Below, one piece after another: positions 7,241 through 8,264 of a stretch of DNA of 8,264 bases (its first letter is position 1; every line of letters begins with the position of its first letter). The notes beneath the pieces were generated by a model. It had not been told where the DNA came from. It searched no databases and saw only the letters and a program-made list of their open reading frames with translations. Made by a program: the position numbers and the translations under genes. This DNA comes from Bacteroidales bacterium (lineage in GTDB: Bacteria; Bacteroidota; Bacteroidia; Bacteroidales; UBA12077): the NCBI GenBank assembly GCA_030600625.1, contig JAUVLS010000047.1:1-8264 (forward strand). The letters are read 5' to 3'.

Positions 7241-7410
7241 ATGATTTATATCGATTTACTATCTATTATCGGTAATCGGTAATAATAAATTGTTAAAACT
7301 TGCGTTTTTATTAGTTAAATAATCAATTTATTGTATATTTAAAATTCTTTTTTTTAACCTAAAAACCCGGTAAATTAATATTAACCTTATAAATTAAAAT
7401 CCATTTAAAA

Positions 7411-8264
7411 ATGAAAAACAAATTTTTTTCTCTAATCTTATTAGCTTTAGTGACCCTGGCATGGGCTTGTACTCCACAGTCTGAGTTTAAAGTTAATCAA
7501 ACTTATCACGGATTCAAACTTGTTGAAAATAAATTTGTGAAAGAAGTAAATGCCAATTGTTTATACTTTATTCATGAAAAAAGCGGTGCGCGATTACTAA
7601 AAATTGATGCCGATGATGCAAACAAACTTTTCAATATTGCATTTAAAACTGTGCCAGAGCATGATTATGGTACACCACACGTTCTGGAACATTCCGTTTT
7701 AAACGGATCAAAAAACTTTCCTGTAAAAAGTCCATTCGATGTGCTAAGTAAAGGATCGTTAAATACATTTTTAAATGCTATGACAGGATCTGACGTTACT
7801 ACTTATCCTGTTGCCAGTATGAACGATAAAGATTATTTCAATTTAATGCATGTATATTTGGATGCTGTTTTCAATCCCTTGTTACATGAAGATCCAAGAA
7901 TTCTAAAACAAGAAGGATGGCATTACGAACTGGATGATATCGATGGCGAGATTGTTTATAAAGGTGTTGTTTATAACGAAATGAAAGGCGCTTTCTCAAG
8001 TCCAACCAGAGAATTGGGTTACCAGGTAGATAAAATACTTTTTCCTGATAATACATATGGTGTTTCGTCAGGAGGTTATCCAACTGCAATTCCGGGCTTA
8101 GATTATGAGTATTTTAAAAACTTTCATAAAAAGTATTATGATCCATCAAACAGTTATGTATTATTATATGGTAATGCCGATTTGAATAAAGAATTGCAAT
8201 TTATCGATGCTGAATATTTTTCCAAATATGAAAAATCGGAAGAAAAAGTAGAAATTCCTTTACA
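7411..8264 (+). CDS. M16C metallopeptidase, presequence-protease (PreP/Cym1) type, exported (3' end missing)
   Basis: The first 284 residues of a large zinc peptidase that degrades peptides inside a closed chamber; relatives are about 970-1000 residues, so over two thirds lies beyond the window. The zinc site is intact: H90-V-L-E93-H94 in TPHVLEHSVLNGS, with the third ligand E190 in VVYNEMKGAFSSP, a spacing of about 100 residues as in human PreP. KGSLNTFLNAMTGSD and YPVASMNDKDYFNLM are signatures of the M16C branch rather than insulysin or M16B. Residues 1-19 form a signal peptide, and LAWAC puts Cys20 at a likely lipidation site, although Trp at -2 is atypical for a lipobox. A lipid-anchored periplasmic or surface location is inferred. 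The ATG at 7411 is the only start that includes the signal peptide. It stands alone behind a 353-bp gap and a terminator. Confidence 0.93.
   Translation, partial: MKNKFFSLILLALVTLAWACTPQSEFKVNQTYHGFKLVENKFVKEVNANCLYFIHEKSGARLLKIDADDANKLFNIAFKTVPEHDYGTPHVLEHSVLNGSKNFPVKSPFDVLSKGSLNTFLNAMTGSDVTTYPVASMNDKDYFNLMHVYLDAVFNPLLHEDPRILKQEGWHYELDDIDGEIVYKGVVYNEMKGAFSSPTRELGYQVDKILFPDNTYGVSSGGYPTAIPGLDYEYFKNFHKKYYDPSNSYVLLYGNADLNKELQFIDAEYFSKYEKSEEKVEIPL

Larger units (their letters stand above)
7058..7410. other. 353-bp AT-rich intergenic region before the M16C gene
   Basis: No intact gene is seen. It contains a 24-bp imperfect dyad (7127-7150), a possible broken minus-strand reading frame (7082-7240), and a 2 x 7-bp tandem repeat ATCGGTA (7268-7281). 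Two weak promoter candidates for the downstream gene are TTG at 7300-7302 spaced 20 bases from TCAATTTA (7323-7330), and TATATTTA (7334-7341). Neither matches the Bacteroidota consensus well. The untranslated leader would be about 70 bases. Confidence 0.6.

Noticed and set aside
7268..7281. Tandem ATCGGTA x 2 as the start of a repeat array or iteron set
   Set aside because: Only two units with no further copies nearby; too short to mean anything alone.
7871..8089. 72-codon minus-strand open frame inside the M16C gene
   Set aside because: Antisense to conserved M16C sequence that includes the third zinc ligand.

Overview
The window looks like core chromosome of an AT-rich member of the Bacteroidota, probably of the Bacteroidales/Marinilabiliales type. 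Four things point there. One secreted protein ends in a type B sorting domain of the type IX secretion system. No start codon has a Shine-Dalgarno site. A match to the Bacteroidota -7 promoter element (TAnnTTTG) precedes the RelA/SpoT gene. The M16 peptidase, RelA/SpoT and Fur proteins have sequences typical of the phylum. The genus cannot be read from the sequence.

Layout, all confident genes on the + strand. Bases 2-1120 hold the 3' part of an M16B peptidase-like gene whose zinc motif is degenerate. It is followed after 37 bp by a secreted multidomain protein with a T9SS type B C-terminus (1158-2600). Bases 2601-2847 are intergenic and carry a GC-rich composite of inverted repeats (2665-2790), then a promoter for a RelA/SpoT (p)ppGpp synthetase/hydrolase (2848-5118). 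A Fur-family metalloregulator follows (5190-5657) and ends at a clear intrinsic terminator. Next is purA, adenylosuccinate synthetase (5765-7027), also with a clear terminator, which is symmetric enough to work in both directions. A 353-bp AT-rich gap (7058-7410) holds a 24-bp dyad and a possible broken minus-strand reading frame. The window ends inside a second M16 peptidase, an exported M16C enzyme of the presequence-protease type with an intact zinc site (7411 to the edge).

How the genes relate. RelA/SpoT sets the (p)ppGpp level. PurA uses GTP for the first committed step from IMP to AMP, and in other bacteria it is inhibited by (p)ppGpp. Fur-family proteins adjust metal or peroxide responses. 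The three therefore form a plausible stress and nucleotide-control neighbourhood. The two M16 proteins and the T9SS cargo act at or outside the cell envelope.

I see no CRISPR array, tRNA, rRNA, insertion sequence or phage gene, and no convincing new multigene system. The items most worth a second look are the structured repeat at 2665-2790, the possible gene remnant on the minus strand at 7082-7240, and the catalytically dead M16 subunit.
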